From PSLL01 sp964389705 (lineage in GTDB: Bacteria > Desulfobacterota_D > UBA1144 > Nemesobacterales > CSP1-2), in NCBI GenBank assembly GCA_964389705.1, contig CAYMEO010000103.1, positions 1-7,142 on the forward strand: DNA of 7,142 nt, read 5' to 3'. The position numbers and the translations under genes are program-made. The notes beneath the pieces were generated by a model. The model searched no databases and had not been told where the DNA came from. It worked only from the letters and a program-made list of their open reading frames with translations. How positions within the stretch are numbered: position 1 is the first letter of the stretch; the number at the start of each line of letters is the position of its first letter. Positions 7,062 through 7,142 of the stretch are shown here, piece by piece.

Positions 7062-7142
7062 TATCCTAATTCTATATAAACCTTGGCTCTTTTACAATGG
7101 GGTTTTGCTGCGAAGGAAAGTTATTTAGCAGAGCTTAGGATA
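7062..7142 (-). promoter_or_regulatory. Methyltransferase leader with ribosome-binding site inside an inverted repeat
   Basis: On the minus strand TATCCTAA (7142-7135) and TTAGGATA (7069-7062) are perfect reverse complements. The second arm contains the AGGA that serves as ribosome-binding site for the ATG at 7057. Next to the outer arm, GCTCT (7134-7130) can pair with AGAGC (7090-7086). The arms could therefore be an operator for a DNA-binding protein or an RNA stem that masks the ribosome-binding site. Promoter boxes are unclear: TTGTAA (7097-7092) and TAGAAT (7074-7069) have a 17-base spacing but would start the transcript inside or past the ribosome-binding site. The left arm touches the window edge, so the repeat may be longer. 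Confidence 0.35.

Noticed and set aside
7069..7097. TTGTAA with 17-base spacing to TAGAAT as the methyltransferase promoter
   Set aside because: Transcription from it would start within a few bases of the ATG and lose the AGGA ribosome-binding site, so it was not listed as a separate promoter.

Overview
The window reads as bacterial DNA, almost certainly from a Gram-negative (double-membrane) organism, because it encodes a TolC-type outer-membrane channel with a signal peptide. The lineage cannot be fixed from the sequence. All convincing genes lie on the minus strand, so transcription runs from high to low coordinates. No tRNA, rRNA, CRISPR array, transposase or attachment site was found.

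Right half (about 4567-7142): a compact type II restriction-modification module. The first gene is a 533-residue amino-methyltransferase with an N-terminal helix-turn-helix, DPFCGSGTT and SPPY motifs. Its stop codon overlaps the start of a 258-residue restriction endonuclease (TAATG). The endonuclease resembles the TdeIII/MjaII family, whose known members cut GGNCC. The endonuclease stop in turn overlaps a GTG that opens a 37-codon reading frame (TAGTG), a possible third gene. Upstream of the methyltransferase an 8-base inverted repeat could hide its ribosome-binding site. This half is visibly richer in A+T than the rest, which suggests it was acquired separately.

Left half (1-4454): a tight operon of three envelope genes preceded by a plausible promoter at about 4514-4543. 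In order of transcription these are a Wzx/MATE-like polysaccharide flippase, an alkaline-phosphatase-superfamily phosphodiesterase with a complete set of metal ligands but no signal peptide, and a TolC-family outer-membrane protein. Gaps are 19 bases and 1 base. A further gene may begin at base 20 and leave the window. The set suggests handling and export of a lipid-linked glycan or another envelope product, but the substrate is not revealed.

The two modules share a strand but not an evident function. The 225 bases between endonuclease and flippase hold the small reading frame and the promoter, with no recognisable rho-independent terminator, so read-through from the restriction module into the envelope operon is possible.
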